Assembly: GCA_030715195.1 (NCBI GenBank)
Contig: JAUYVI010000002.1
Location: 558,001 to 622,000 of the forward strand
Direction of reading: 5' to 3'
Length of the DNA stretch: 64,000 nt
DNA from: Dongia sedimenti
GTDB taxonomy: Bacteria > Pseudomonadota > Alphaproteobacteria > Dongiales > Dongiaceae
A model generated the notes under the pieces. That model saw only the letters and a list, made by a program, of their open reading frames with translations, was not told where the DNA came from and made no database searches. Numbering within the stretch: the stretch's first letter is position 1; the number at the start of each line of letters is the position of its first letter. The translations under genes and the position numbers were made by a program. Shown here in pieces: positions 22,151 through 30,181 of the stretch.

Positions 22151-25100
22151 CTAGTAGAGCCCCTGGGACGAATCCGAGGGCGCGGTCGGCGCAGGCTGCT
22201 GCGCGGCCGGGACCGGCGCGGGCTGCGGACCGCCGAGATTGGGATCCAGCGGCCGGACCAGGTCTTCCCTCGACAGCTCACCGCCGGGTGCCGGCGTCGA
22301 TGTCATGGGCTGGTTCTGAAGCCCATCGACCGTGCTCGGCAGCGGCGGCGGAGCCGAGCCGATTTGCCCCACCTGGTTCGGCGCAACCGCACCATCGGCC
22401 GGCGGCTGCGTGATGATCTCGGAAGACGGTGCCGCCCCAGCGGGCGGCGCCACGCCCACGCCCGGCGGCGCGACATTGGTCGGGTGGTAATCGGCCGGAT
22501 TCGAGCCTTCGCCCGGCGCGTAGGTCGGTTGCTGCCAGGTGACCTGCGGCGCCTGGGCCGGCATGTCGAGAATGCTGGTGCCGGTGTCCTGCGGCAGCGA
22601 ATCCGTCGCCTGCTGCTGCACCTGGCTGTCAAGCGGAATGACCGAGCCGTAGCCCGCGTCCTGGCTGTAGCTGTTATCCCCTTCGACGATCTGCATCGGC
22701 ATGCCGTTGGGCTCGGTCCCGGGGCGGAAAGCTTCCCAGATGATCCGCCCTTCGTCGCCCGGCTGCACGCGCTGGCCGGTCTTATAATTGACGCGAACCA
22801 GGCGGATGCCCGGCGGAACGCGGAACGGGGTCGCCGGCTTGTCCTTCAGCGCCGCCAGCATGAAGTCGCGGAAGATCGGCGCCGGAATCGTGCCGCCGGT
22901 CGCCTTCTCGCCAAGCGTGCGCGGCTGGTCGAAGCCGAGATAGAGGCCGGCGGCGAGGTCGGGCGAGAAGCCGACGAACCAGACGTCACGTCCGTCATTG
23001 GTGGTACCGGTCTTGCCCGCGAGCGGCTTACCGACCTTGCTGACCGCTGAACCGGTGCCGCGGCGCACCACACCTTCCATCAGCGAGACCATCTGATAGG
23101 CCACCATCGGGTCGAGCACCTGCGGACGCTCGTCCGGCAATTGCGGCGGCGGCTGGCCGTCATAGGGAATTCCGGCGCAGCCATCGCACTTGCGCTGGTC
23201 GTGGCGATAGATGGTCCAGCCCTGCCCGTCCTGCACCCGGTCGATGAAGGTCGGCTCGATCTTTTTGCCGCCGTTCACGATCATCGAATAGGCGGAGACC
23301 ATGCGCAGCACCGTGGTCTCGCCGGCGCCGATCGACATGGCGAGGGTCTGCTGCATGTTGTCCATGACGCCGAGCCGGCCGGCCATCTCGGCGACCTTCG
23401 CCATGCCGATGGTCTGCGCGACGCGGATGGTCATCAGGTTGCGCGAGTTCTCGAGGCCGACACGCAGGGTCGCCGGGCCGAAGTACTCCTGCTTGAAGTT
23501 CTCCGGCCGCCAGGGCGGCAGGCCCGGACCCTGGTCGATCACCATCGGCGCGTCGAGGATGACGGTCGAAGGGGTGAAGCCGGATTCCAGCGCCGCCAGA
23601 TAGACGATCGGCTTGAACGAGGATCCCGGCTGGCGCATCGCCTGGGTCGCACGGTTGAATTCGCTCTGCTGATAGTTCCAGCCGCCGCTCATGGCGAGCA
23701 CGCGGCCGGTATGCGGATCCATCGCGACGAAGGCGCCGCTCACCTCCGGCACCTGGCGCAGCGCGTAGGTGTTCGCGGGATAGGCCTTGTCGTCCTTGTC
23801 CTTCTCCACCGGCTCCACCGCGACGATGTCGCCGGGCTTCAGCACGTCTTCGGCGGACTTGATCTGCGGGCCGCGGCTGAAGTCGGGCATCTGCTTCCTG
23901 GCCCAGGTCAGCTCGGCCAGGGGAATGCTGGCTTCCGATCCATCCTTGAGCCCGATCTTGGCGGCTTCCTTGTCGGCGGCGAGCACGATGGCCGCCTGCC
24001 ATTGATAAAGCCAGGGCATCGGCGGCAGCTTCGCGAGCTCGTCCTTCCAGGTATCGGTGAGTTCGATGTGCTGCAGCGGGCCGCGATAGCCGCGGGTGCG
24101 ATCATAGGAGACCAGGCCCTTGCGCAAGGCGTTGTCGGCGTCCGCCTGCAGCTCCGGGTTGACGGTGGAGCGGACGGACAGGCCCTTCTTGTAGAGCGCA
24201 TCCTCGCCGAAGCGCTGCGCCAGCTCGCGGCGCACTTCCTCGGCGAAGTAATCGGCGGTGACGCGCTCGGTCTCGGCACGGTCGCGCTGGTCCAGCGGCT
24301 CGGCCTTCGCGGCGGTCGCCTCTTCCGCGGTGACCGCGCCGTTCTCCAGCATGCGGTCGATCACCCAGTTGCGGCGGTCGAGCGCCGCTTCGTGGTTGCG
24401 CTTGATGTTGTAATTGTTCGGCGCTTTGGGGAGCGAGGCGAGATAGGCGGCCTCGCCGATGGTGAGCTCGTTCAGCGACTTGTTGAAGTAGTTGATCGAA
24501 GCCGCGGCGACACCGTAATTGCCGGAGCCGAGATAGATCTGGTTCAGATAGAGCTCGAGGATGCGATCCTTGGAGAAGGCCTTCTCGATGCGGAGCGCCA
24601 GGATCGCTTCCTTCACTTTGCGGCCGTAGGACACCTCGTTCGACAGCAGGAAATTCTTGGTCACCTGCTGGGTGATCGTCGAGGCGCCGATCGGGCGCCG
24701 GTCCCGCCCGTAGTTCAGCAGGTTGACCCAGGCGGCCTTCAGCATGCTCGGCACGTCGATGCCGGGATGGGTGTAGAAGCTCTTGTCCTCGGCCGAAAGA
24801 AAGGCGTTGATCACCCGCTTCGGGATCGCGGTGATCGGCACGAAGACCCGGTTCTCCACCGCGTATTCGGCGAGCAGCCGGCCGTCGCCGGCATAGACCC
24901 GGCTGACCACCGGCGGGTCGTAGCTGGCCAGCTGGTAATAGTCCGGCAGGCCCTCGGAATAATGCAGATAGGCGACCCAACCGCCGATCGCCGCGACCGT
25001 ACCGCCGACGAAAATGACGCTGAGCAGGAAGGAGACGACCCAAGGCAGCCGAAAGCCGCCGCGGCGCTTCTTCCTGGGATCACGCCCGCGCTTGCGCTTA

Positions 25101-25198
25101 GGCGCGGACTCCTCGGGCGGCAGCGGCGGGGGCGGCAGGGCATCGCCCGCGTCATCGTCGAGACGCACGGCGCGCAGGGGCGGAAAATCGTCGGTCAT
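22151..25198 (-). CDS. mrcA: Penicillin-binding protein 1A (bifunctional transglycosylase/transpeptidase)
   Basis: Class A PBP that polymerises and crosslinks peptidoglycan. From ATG 25198 the product is 1015 residues (the frame opens 22 codons earlier). Order: a short cytosolic tail rich in Pro and Lys/Arg, a membrane anchor (about 52-75), a transglycosylase domain (AEDKSFYTHPGID; GASTITQQVTKNFLL), an OB-like insert, and a transpeptidase domain with SSFK, SRN and KTGTT motifs. The last 170 residues or so are a Pro/Gln/Ala-rich, probably disordered tail not found in all family members. It lies in the rne-amiC-mrcA-prfB neighbourhood conserved in alphaproteobacteria, with amiC upstream on the same strand. 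Confidence 0.95.
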   Translation of the reverse strand: MTDDFPPLRAVRLDDDAGDALPPPPLPPEESAPKRKRGRDPRKKRRGGFRLPWVVSFLLSVIFVGGTVAAIGGWVAYLHYSEGLPDYYQLASYDPPVVSRVYAGDGRLLAEYAVENRVFVPITAIPKRVINAFLSAEDKSFYTHPGIDVPSMLKAAWVNLLNYGRDRRPIGASTITQQVTKNFLLSNEVSYGRKVKEAILALRIEKAFSKDRILELYLNQIYLGSGNYGVAAASINYFNKSLNELTIGEAAYLASLPKAPNNYNIKRNHEAALDRRNWVIDRMLENGAVTAEEATAAKAEPLDQRDRAETERVTADYFAEEVRRELAQRFGEDALYKKGLSVRSTVNPELQADADNALRKGLVSYDRTRGYRGPLQHIELTDTWKDELAKLPPMPWLYQWQAAIVLAADKEAAKIGLKDGSEASIPLAELTWARKQMPDFSRGPQIKSAEDVLKPGDIVAVEPVEKDKDDKAYPANTYALRQVPEVSGAFVAMDPHTGRVLAMSGGWNYQQSEFNRATQAMRQPGSSFKPIVYLAALESGFTPSTVILDAPMVIDQGPGLPPWRPENFKQEYFGPATLRVGLENSRNLMTIRVAQTIGMAKVAEMAGRLGVMDNMQQTLAMSIGAGETTVLRMVSAYSMIVNGGKKIEPTFIDRVQDGQGWTIYRHDQRKCDGCAGIPYDGQPPPQLPDERPQVLDPMVAYQMVSLMEGVVRRGTGSAVSKVGKPLAGKTGTTNDGRDVWFVGFSPDLAAGLYLGFDQPRTLGEKATGGTIPAPIFRDFMLAALKDKPATPFRVPPGIRLVRVNYKTGQRVQPGDEGRIIWEAFRPGTEPNGMPMQIVEGDNSYSQDAGYGSVIPLDSQVQQQATDSLPQDTGTSILDMPAQAPQVTWQQPTYAPGEGSNPADYHPTNVAPPGVGVAPPAGAAPSSEIITQPPADGAVAPNQVGQIGSAPPPLPSTVDGLQNQPMTSTPAPGGELSREDLVRPLDPNLGGPQPAPVPAAQQPAPTAPSDSSQGLY

Positions 25199-25356
25199 GG
25201 TGCTTTGTCTAGCCTGCCCGGTTCCGGAAAACCAGGGTCCAGCGTTCCAGCCTTCAAGGGTCACGATTAAGTGCGGATCTAACGCCGGATCAAGGCAATT
25301 TTACGACTTTGGTTGCGGAATCCGCGCGCTCCGTGCGGCCGGTCATCCGGCGGCGG

Positions 25357-26724
25357 TCAGGGCAGCTTGGCGACCTTGGTGCCGGAATCCGGGACCCAGG
25401 TCTGGCGGATCATGTCGCGCCAGTCGAAGTAATCCTCGATCGAGCGGGTGATCGAGCCGGCCAGCTTCTTCTGATGCTTGGCGTCGGTCAGCAGGCGCTC
25501 GTCCGCCGAGCTCGAGACATAGCCCATTTCCAGCAGGACGGACGGAACGTCCGGGGCTTTTAGCACCGCGAAACCGGCGAAGCGGTGGCTGTTCTGCAGC
25601 ATCAAGGTGTCGTTCTGCAGATCGTTCACCAGGATCGAGGCGAAGCGGGACGACATATTGATGGTCTCGCGCTGGGCGAGATCGATCAGGATGCCGGTCA
25701 CCGTCTGATTCTCCTTGGAGAGATCGACACCGGCGATGACGTCCGACTTGTTCTCCTTGGTCGCCAGGGCTTCTGCCTCCGCGTCGGAGGCCTTGTCGGA
25801 CAGGGTATAGACCGAGGCACCCCGCGCCTGGCCGCTGGGGTTGGAATCGGCGTGCAGCGAGATGAAGAGATCGGCGCCCTTGTCCCGAGCGATCTTGAAC
25901 CGGTCGCGCAGGGGGACGAAGACGTCCTTGTCGCGGGTCATCACCACCCGGAAGCGGCCGGTCGCCAGCAGTTGCTGGCGCAGCTGCTTTGCGACGCTCA
26001 AAGTGATGTTCTTTTCCATGGTGTTGGAGCCGAGCGCTCCGGGATCGATGCCACCATGGCCGGGATCGATCACGATCAGCGGCTTGGGTGCCGGTTCCGG
26101 CGCCGGGATCACCTCGACTTTCGGCGCCACCTGCAGCGTGACGGCGCCGCCCTTGTCCACCGTTTTCGCGCCGGGGAGCATGGCGTCGGCCAGCTTCGGG
26201 GCTTTGTCCTTCGGCGCGACCTCAGCGGGCGTCGCCGGGCCGCCGGGCGCCGCGGCGCCGGCCGAGGCGAAGAGAATGGTCTGGGCCGCGCTTTTGAAGG
26301 CGGCCGAATCGGTCGGGCGGAGGTCGAGGGTGAGGCGAACCGGTTGGCTGCCGTTGGCCGGCAGGATCCGGGCATCGGTCACCGCGGCCGGTGCGGTCAG
26401 GTCCAGCACGATGCGCGAAGTGCCGGCCTTGAACAGGCCATAGCGCAAAGCCGCCACCAGGCCGCGGCCCTGCAGCTTCTTGCCCTCTTTCACCTTCCAG
26501 GCGACCTCGGACATGTCGATGACGATGCGGTTCGGGGCGGCCAGCGCGAAGACCCGGTATTCCGCGGTCTCGCTCAAGGCCAGTTCGACGCGGGTCAGAT
26601 TCGGCTCGACGCCGAGCTTGGCGCCGGTGACCACGGGCTTCGCCTCGGCCGGAACCGCAAAAGCGATCGCCGCAAGGAAAACTATCCTTGTCGCCCAAGC
26701 AAAAAGCCACCGCAGATCGCGCAT
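25357..26724 (-). CDS. amiC: N-acetylmuramoyl-L-alanine amidase with AMIN domain
   Basis: Periplasmic amidase that removes the stem peptide from muramic acid during daughter-cell separation. The 455-residue sequence has a signal peptide (cleavage near AVPAEAKP), an AMIN domain (about 30-150) for septal targeting, an Ala/Pro linker and an Amidase_3 domain (about 215-445). Zinc and catalytic residues are visible: DPGHGGIDPG, MEKNITL, SLHADS and LLEMGYVSS. It is divergent from rne and followed by mrcA. A sigma-70-like promoter lies just upstream. The substrate role is established for the family; EnvC/NlpD-type activators are not seen here. Confidence 0.94.
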   Translation of the reverse strand: MRDLRWLFAWATRIVFLAAIAFAVPAEAKPVVTGAKLGVEPNLTRVELALSETAEYRVFALAAPNRIVIDMSEVAWKVKEGKKLQGRGLVAALRYGLFKAGTSRIVLDLTAPAAVTDARILPANGSQPVRLTLDLRPTDSAAFKSAAQTILFASAGAAAPGGPATPAEVAPKDKAPKLADAMLPGAKTVDKGGAVTLQVAPKVEVIPAPEPAPKPLIVIDPGHGGIDPGALGSNTMEKNITLSVAKQLRQQLLATGRFRVVMTRDKDVFVPLRDRFKIARDKGADLFISLHADSNPSGQARGASVYTLSDKASDAEAEALATKENKSDVIAGVDLSKENQTVTGILIDLAQRETINMSSRFASILVNDLQNDTLMLQNSHRFAGFAVLKAPDVPSVLLEMGYVSSSADERLLTDAKHQKKLAGSITRSIEDYFDWRDMIRQTWVPDSGTKVAKLP

Positions 26725-26753
26725 TTAGTCCGATCTCCCGAGAGAAGACTCAA

Positions 26754-26783
26754 AGTATAGACTGTTAACTCACTGTGAATCAA
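26754..26783 (-). promoter_or_regulatory. Sigma-70-like promoter for amiC
   Basis: On the minus strand TTGATT and TATACT are separated by 18 bases, predicting a start near 26747, about 23 bases before the amiC ATG. The repeat GTGAATCA occurs at 26775-26782 and 26793-26800, overlapping and just upstream of the -35 element. Confidence 0.55.
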
Positions 26784-26843
26784 CACAATTCAGTGAATCA
26801 CCCAAGACCGCGCTCGGGGTCGAAGCCGCCGGGCGGATTGCCA

Positions 26844-26872
26844 TTGTCTTGGTTGCCGTGGGTCACTATTCT
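26844..26872 (+). promoter_or_regulatory. Sigma-70-like promoter for rne
   Basis: TTGTCT (26844-26849), a 17-base spacer and TATTCT (26867-26872). The predicted start is near 26879, exactly where the first leader hairpin begins. Confidence 0.65.
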
Positions 26873-26878
26873 GCGTGC

Positions 26879-27180
26879 GACTTGACGAAGGATTAACGAC
26901 GTTGCGAAACGTCGCCCCCAACGTCAAGTCTTGGCCGGCCCGGCCCCAGGGAGTGTGCTCAAGCGGCGCGTTTTTGCCCGAGCCATCCCGACCCGAGCCG
27001 GTTGCTTTGGCATCGCAGGCGCGAGCCGCGGCGGGACTTCGGTCCGCCGGGAAACCGCAGAGCGACGCTGTTCGCCACAGGTAAACATGACCAACACCTG
27101 GAATTCACCAACCCAATTCGCGCAGTCGCCGGCCACCACCGCCTTTGGCGGAGCCTGGCGCGCGCCGGAGTATTTCACGC
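26879..27180 (+). promoter_or_regulatory. Long structured 5' leader of rne
   Basis: About 300 non-coding bases upstream of rne. Hairpin 1 has an outer 9-base-pair stem (26879-26887 with 26922-26930) and an inner 7-base-pair stem (26897-26903 with 26908-26914) closed by a GCGA tetraloop. Hairpin 2 (27029-27049) has a UUCG tetraloop closed by GGAC/GUCC. Hairpin 3 is CCGCC-TTT-GGCGG (27139-27151). In other bacteria the rne leader is a target for RNase E self-regulation; the same is inferred here. The interval 26725-26878 otherwise holds only the divergent promoters. Confidence 0.7.
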
Positions 27181-30075
27181 ATGGCCAAAACAATGCTGAT
27201 CGACGCCACCCACCCGGAAGAGACACGGGTTGCGGTGGTCGATGGAAAGAAGCTTGAGGAATTTGACGTCGAAATAGCGGGCCGTCGCCCGCTCAAAGGC
27301 AACATCTACCTCGCCAAGGTCACCCGCGTAGAACCTTCGCTGCAGGCCTGCTTCGTCGAATATGGCGGAAACCGGCACGGGTTCCTCGCCTTCAGCGAAA
27401 TCCATCCCGACTACTACCGCATCCCGATCGCCGATCGCGAAGCGCTGATGCGCGAGACCCAGGCGGCGCTCGAGGACGAGCATGAGGAAAAGCCGCGGCG
27501 CGGCCGGCGCCAGCGCGGCGGCCAGCGTTCGGAAGCGGCCGCGGCGGAGAACGCCGACGAAGCGGCCGAGCATCATCACGACCACCCCGAAGGTGAGCAC
27601 GCCGAGGGGGACGATCGCCACGACGATCACGCTGACCATGGCGAAGGCGAGCAGCCCGAGAGCGATTCCTTCTTCGACGCCCCGAGCGCGCCCGAAGGCG
27701 GCGCGCAACTCGAAGGCGCCGAAGACTCCCATCGTCATGAGGACGAATCCGAGGGCGACGCGACGATGGCCCTGCTCGCCCACCAGGACGTGTTGCGGCA
27801 GGACCTGAGCGAGGCGCCGGCGGAAGCGCCGAGTGCGGCCGAAGAAGCGCCGGTTTCCGCCGGCGATGCCGATCTTCCGCCGCCGCCCCAGGGCGAGCTG
27901 GTCGAAGTGCCGGTCTCCGAGGAAGTGTTCGACACGGTCGGCGGCAGCGAGCCCGCCCCGAACGACGACCCGGAAGTCGATGAGGAGAACGCGCGCCGCC
28001 GCCGCCAGCGGGCGCTGCGCCGCTATAAGATCCAGGAAGTCATCAAGCGCCGGCAGATCCTCCTGGTCCAGGTGACCAAGGAAGAGCGCGGCAACAAGGG
28101 CGCGGCGCTCACCACCTATCTCTCGCTGGCCGGACGCTACAGCGTGCTGATGCCGAACACCGATCGCGGCGGCGGCATCTCGCGGCGGATCACCAGCATC
28201 AACGACCGCAAGCGGTTGAAGGGCATCGTCGACGACCTCGACGTGCCGGAGGGCATGGCCGTGATCGTCCGCACCGCCGGCAGCGAGCGCAGCAAGCCCG
28301 AGGTCAAGCGCGACTTCGAATACCTGATGCGCCTCTGGGACGAGATCCGCGAGACCACGCTGAAATCCTCGGCGCCGGCGCTGATCTACGAGGAAGCCAG
28401 CCTGATCAAGCGTTCGATCCGCGATCTCTACACCCGCGAGATGGGCGATATCGTGGTGGCCGGCATGGAAGGCTACACCCAGGCCAAGACCTTCATGCGC
28501 ATGCTGACACCGAGCCATGCCAAGCGCGTGCAGCTCTACCGCGACGCGTCGATCCCGCTGTTCCAGCGCTACCAGGTGGAATCGCAGCTGGCGGCGATCC
28601 ACAATCCGACCGTCCATCTCCGATCGGGCGGCTACATCGTCATCAACCAGACCGAAGCCTTGGTCGCGATCGACGTGAACTCCGGCCGCTCCACGAAAGA
28701 GCGCAACATCGAGGAAACGGCGACCAAGACCAACGCCGAGGCCGCGGAGGAGATCGCCCGCCAGCTCCGCCTGCGCGACCTTGCCGGATTGATCGTCATC
28801 GACTTCATCGACATGGAGGAGAGCCGCAACAACAACGCGGTCGAGCGGCGCCTGAAGGATTCGCTGCGCAACGACCGCGCGCGGATCCAGATCGGCCGCA
28901 TCAGCTCCTTCGGCCTGCTGGAAATGTCGCGGCAGCGGCTGCATCCCTCGCTGCAAGAGGCCTCGACCGACATCTGTCCGCATTGCCGCGGCTCCGGCCG
29001 GATCCGCTCGGTGGATTCGACCGCGCTCCACGTGCTGCGGCTGGTCGAGGAAGAGATCACCAAGGCGTTCAGCCCCGGTGTCAGCGTCTTCGCGCCGACC
29101 GCCGTGGCGCTCTACATTCTCAATCAGAAGCGCACGGCGCTGTCGCAGCTCGAGGCACGGCGCGGCGTGCGGGTCTATGTCAACGGCGATGACAGCCTGA
29201 CGCCGCCGGACTTCCGCCTGGAGCGGATCAAGCAACTGGCGCCGGGCGAGGAACTGCCGCCCGCCCCCGCCCCGGCTCCGCTGCCGACCGATGCGGAGAT
29301 CGACCTCGAGGAAGACATCGTCGAGGAGATCGAGGAAGAGGCCGAAGGTGCAACGGATGTCGAAGGCGAAGCCGAGACCGCGGAAGCGGGTGCGGCGGCC
29401 TCCGGCGACGACGAGCAAGGCGGCCGTGGCCGTGGCCGGCGCCGGCGCCGTCGCCGTGGGCGCGGCAACCGATTCAGCGCCGACGAGTTCACGGAATCCG
29501 CTGAGCGCGGCGGCGAGACGCCGACCGCGCCGGATCACGCCACGCCGGGCGAACAGCCCGCGGGCGAGACACCGGCTGCCGCGGAAGCCGGCGAAACCGA
29601 AGCCGCCGATGACGGCGACGAGACCGAGGCCGACGGCGAAGAGACTAGCAACGGCGACGACCCGAACCGCCGGCGCCGGCGCCGCGGTCGTCGTGGCGGC
29701 CGCCGCCGCTCGCGGCGTGGCCCGGATCAGGCGCAGGGTGAACCGCTGGGTGAACCGTCGGGTGAGGTCGATCAGGCGGAACGCGACGGAGAGCAGCCGG
29801 CGGTGCCCGAAGATTCCGACGCCCTGCCGCCGCAATGGCGCCAGCCTTCGGCGCCCGCGGCCGAGCACGTCGCGCCGGCCTATGCACCGGAACCGGCACC
29901 GCTGCCGGCGGCCGCGCGGAGCGACCATCGGGACGAAGCACCCGAGAAGGTGTCTCCGGCGATCACCGTGATCGAGATCGACGAATCTTCCGACCAAAGC
30001 GTGCGCACGGTGGCGCCGGAAGAAAGCGGCGACCAGTCGCGGCGGCGCGGATGGTGGCGCCGGCTGATCGAATAG
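27181..30075 (+). CDS. rne: Ribonuclease E
   Basis: Endoribonuclease of mRNA decay and rRNA/tRNA processing, and scaffold of the degradosome. I start it at ATG 27181 (MAKTMLIDATHPEETRVAV), with GGAG ten bases upstream, giving 964 residues. The S1 RNA-binding domain (about residues 36-350) is split by an insertion of about 180 residues rich in Asp, Glu, His and Arg. The DNase I-like catalytic site is intact (AIDVNSGR, VIDFIDM), and the zinc-link is CPHCRGSGRI. The C-terminal region beyond about residue 700 is acidic and Arg-rich (RRRRRRRGRG, GRRGGRRRSRRG), typical of RNA- and protein-binding microdomains. Confidence 0.95.
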   Translation: MAKTMLIDATHPEETRVAVVDGKKLEEFDVEIAGRRPLKGNIYLAKVTRVEPSLQACFVEYGGNRHGFLAFSEIHPDYYRIPIADREALMRETQAALEDEHEEKPRRGRRQRGGQRSEAAAAENADEAAEHHHDHPEGEHAEGDDRHDDHADHGEGEQPESDSFFDAPSAPEGGAQLEGAEDSHRHEDESEGDATMALLAHQDVLRQDLSEAPAEAPSAAEEAPVSAGDADLPPPPQGELVEVPVSEEVFDTVGGSEPAPNDDPEVDEENARRRRQRALRRYKIQEVIKRRQILLVQVTKEERGNKGAALTTYLSLAGRYSVLMPNTDRGGGISRRITSINDRKRLKGIVDDLDVPEGMAVIVRTAGSERSKPEVKRDFEYLMRLWDEIRETTLKSSAPALIYEEASLIKRSIRDLYTREMGDIVVAGMEGYTQAKTFMRMLTPSHAKRVQLYRDASIPLFQRYQVESQLAAIHNPTVHLRSGGYIVINQTEALVAIDVNSGRSTKERNIEETATKTNAEAAEEIARQLRLRDLAGLIVIDFIDMEESRNNNAVERRLKDSLRNDRARIQIGRISSFGLLEMSRQRLHPSLQEASTDICPHCRGSGRIRSVDSTALHVLRLVEEEITKAFSPGVSVFAPTAVALYILNQKRTALSQLEARRGVRVYVNGDDSLTPPDFRLERIKQLAPGEELPPAPAPAPLPTDAEIDLEEDIVEEIEEEAEGATDVEGEAETAEAGAAASGDDEQGGRGRGRRRRRRRGRGNRFSADEFTESAERGGETPTAPDHATPGEQPAGETPAAAEAGETEAADDGDETEADGEETSNGDDPNRRRRRRGRRGGRRRSRRGPDQAQGEPLGEPSGEVDQAERDGEQPAVPEDSDALPPQWRQPSAPAAEHVAPAYAPEPAPLPAAARSDHRDEAPEKVSPAITVIEIDESSDQSVRTVAPEESGDQSRRRGWWRRLIE

Positions 30076-30129
30076 AAACAGCCTGGGGCCGCGCGACGAC
30101 ATCGATCGCCGCGTGGGGTTGAGCTGGGA

Positions 30130-30151
30130 CCGGCCGGTGGTGTCCGGCCGG
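30130..30151 (+). other. Strong hairpin after rne
   Basis: Two copies of CCGGCCGG (30130-30137 and 30144-30151) around TGGTGT form an 8-base-pair GC stem in the 106-base gap between rne and ydbH. There is no T tract, so it may be a processing or stability element, or a weak terminator. Confidence 0.5.
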
Positions 30152-30181
30152 GATTTCCAGTCTGCGGGATGAGGGCGTGCG

